From NCBI GenBank assembly GCA_910579325.1, contig CAJTTU010000023.1, positions 1 to 42,245 of the forward strand: 42,245 nt of DNA, in the 5' to 3' direction. The notes under the pieces are model-generated. The model ran no database searches. It was not told where the DNA came from and was given only the letters and a program-made list of their open reading frames with translations. The stretch comes from an uncultured Lachnospiraceae bacterium. GTDB taxonomy: Bacteria > Bacillota > Clostridia > Lachnospirales > Lachnospiraceae. Position numbers and translations under genes: made by a program. Shown here in pieces: positions 41,130-42,245 of the stretch (position 1 is its first letter; the number at the start of each line of letters is the position of its first letter).

Positions 41130-42047
41130 CTATTTCTGTTCCAATTTATTATTAGACGATACGGATTGATCCGGTTTTGCCTCCGCGCCCGTCTCATCCT
41201 GACTCCCGGACACATCCGGATTTCGATCTGCTTTCGTTTCATCTGCCGGAGCCGTCGGTTCCGTGCCGTCGCCGGTGGTCTCCGGTTCTGTCGTCGTCGG
41301 CGTCTGATCCGCCATCTCTCCATTTTCCGCGGCACCAGTTACCTCAGGCGCGGATGTCACCTCTTCCGCGACAGACTCCTTCTCCTCCGGAATCAGCGGC
41401 GTCACTTTCCATGTCACCGTCACTACGGGCCGAACCGAAACATTCTCCCAGTCGCCGTCAGGATTGCAGGCGCCGGTCAGACCAAAGGAATAGACAGCGA
41501 CTCCCTCTCCGGAAGCGGCGGCCAGCCTGCCGGAAACGGAAACCTCTTCCGAACCTTTCAGCGGCGTCACCGACCCCCTGTCATCCGTGACAGCAAGAAA
41601 AATTTCCCCTTTCCCATCGGAAAATTTCTCATCCGCGGACAGGTCAATTTCCTCACAATGATCCAGCTTCGCCGTAACCGTAACCTCCACCGGCACGGCG
41701 CTTTTGTTCGTCACCGTCAGCCGGTCGCTGCTGCCCGAATAGGCATACGCCCCTTCTTCGTTTTTAAAATACAGCGTGCGCCCTTTCTCAAAACTGGCCC
41801 CGTCATATTTCGCGGCATCTGTCGCCTCGATCAGCCCCTGCGGATCCATAATAAAATCAAACACGGAACCATTTTCCTCCGGAAACGCAGGCAGCTCCAC
41901 ATGAACCATTTCTTCTTTCCCATAATCAGACGAACCCGCATCCATACTCGCCGCTTTTGCCGATACCTTCGTCAAACCGACCGTTCCCTGTGTCATAATC
42001 AAGACAGCCGCGGCAGCCAGTGTCAGTCTCTTTTTTAATTCTTTCAT
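41130..42047 (-). CDS. Secreted protein of unknown function with Thr/Glu-rich tail
   Basis: The 305-residue protein has a signal peptide (MKELKKRLTLAAAAVLIMTQG, cleavage probably near VSAKA). Residues about 50-215 form a beta-rich domain with YDGASFEKGRTLYFKNEEGAYAYSG and LTVTNKSAVPVEVTVTAKL, which recalls surface or fibre-type immunoglobulin-like modules but matches no family I can name. Residues from about 225 are low complexity, rich in Thr, Glu, Pro and Asp, and end in NNKLEQK; no LPxTG sorting motif is seen, so it is probably released or bound loosely. AAGGAG precedes the start. It is 11 bases upstream of the epimerase-like gene and follows another unknown gene, so the three may be co-transcribed. 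Confidence 0.75.
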   Translation of the reverse strand: MKELKKRLTLAAAAVLIMTQGTVGLTKVSAKAASMDAGSSDYGKEEMVHVELPAFPEENGSVFDFIMDPQGLIEATDAAKYDGASFEKGRTLYFKNEEGAYAYSGSSDRLTVTNKSAVPVEVTVTAKLDHCEEIDLSADEKFSDGKGEIFLAVTDDRGSVTPLKGSEEVSVSGRLAAASGEGVAVYSFGLTGACNPDGDWENVSVRPVVTVTWKVTPLIPEEKESVAEEVTSAPEVTGAAENGEMADQTPTTTEPETTGDGTEPTAPADETKADRNPDVSGSQDETGAEAKPDQSVSSNNKLEQK

Positions 42048-42098
42048 CTATTTCACTCCTTAATTGCTTTCGTTCTCTGCCTTAACTGACAGATTCGA

Positions 42099-42245
42099 TT
42101 ACACCATATCCGGATTCTGTATCATCACCGGCATCCCGACACTCTGACAGAGCTGCACCACGCTGCTTCCGTCTCCGTAATAAGCGTCGGCAAGGGCAAC
42201 GGCCCGATTCAAATCCACCGTGTCGTCATAAATGCCCCATCCCTC
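42099..42245 (-). CDS. C-terminal end of an unknown protein (start beyond window)
   Basis: Forty-eight codons and a TAA stop are visible, ending SVGMPVMIQNPDMV. The frame is open to the window edge and the codon use resembles neighbouring genes. The stop lies 51 bases before the start of the secreted protein gene, which has its own ribosome binding site. I do not recognise the family. Confidence 0.6.
   Translation of the reverse strand, partial: EGWGIYDDTVDLNRAVALADAYYGDGSSVVQLCQSVGMPVMIQNPDMV

Noticed and set aside
1..42245. CRISPR array, prophage or insertion sequence
   Set aside because: No regularly spaced repeats, transposase, integrase or phage structural genes were found.

Overview
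The window looks like chromosomal core sequence from an anaerobic, spore-forming, probably motile member of the Clostridia, most likely the Lachnospiraceae. The evidence is moderate GC content, strong AGGAGG-type ribosome binding sites, the secG-rnr-smpB-ssrA gene order, ATP-type PEP carboxykinase, several spore cortex and germination genes (PdaA-like, YaaH/SleL-like, SleB-like, SpoIID-like), a CotH protein, a gram-positive LexA box and a sigma-D-type promoter in front of a YjfB motility-family gene. Most genes lie on the minus strand. I saw no insertion sequence, prophage or CRISPR array.

Layout, left to right. 1-5.3 kb: end of an XRE regulator gene, tmRNA, smpB, rnr, secG and enolase. 5.6-8.3 kb: a Bax-inhibitor-1 membrane protein, the 59-residue YjfB protein (a small gene easily missed), TcdA, a SEC-C protein and, on the plus strand, tRNA-Leu(CAG). 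8.3-14.8 kb: a eukaryotic-type HisA, a divergent pair of spore-wall enzymes (LysM-GH18 and polysaccharide deacetylase), and a VTC-domain / DUF4956 / CotH operon. 15-22.7 kb: sbcC and sbcD, a large SpoIID-domain protein, and a candidate 6S RNA with a near-consensus promoter and a terminator. 23-26.1 kb: a pyrimidine-ribonucleoside salvage operon in which phosphopentomutase and cytidine deaminase are one fused protein, followed by pyrimidine-nucleoside phosphorylase. 26.2-28.6 kb: two overlapping plus-strand genes, a radical-SAM protein and a TIGR03915-type protein, behind an exact match to the Bacillus-type LexA box, so they look like an SOS-controlled DNA repair pair. 28.6-33.4 kb: a PsiE-family membrane protein, pckA, thrC (with a long palindromic operator over its promoter) and a SleB-type cell-wall hydrolase. 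33.8-38.4 kb: branched-chain amino acid genes leuD, leuC, a divergent LysR regulator, ilvC and ilvN. 38.4-41.1 kb: a ribulose-phosphate-epimerase-like gene, an IspD/TarI-like cytidylyltransferase and a zinc alcohol dehydrogenase gene broken by a frameshift; together they suggest CDP-pentitol synthesis. 41.1-42.2 kb: a secreted protein of unknown function and the C-terminal end of another unknown gene.

The strongest leads are the LexA-box-controlled radical-SAM/TIGR03915 pair, the DeoB-Cdd fusion next to Pdp (three successive activities of cytidine breakdown on two polypeptides), the VTC-DUF4956-CotH operon, the frameshifted CDP-pentitol cassette, the thrC operator, and the sigma-D-type promoter in front of yjfB. 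Family names were assigned by reading motifs and remembered family features; no database search was run.
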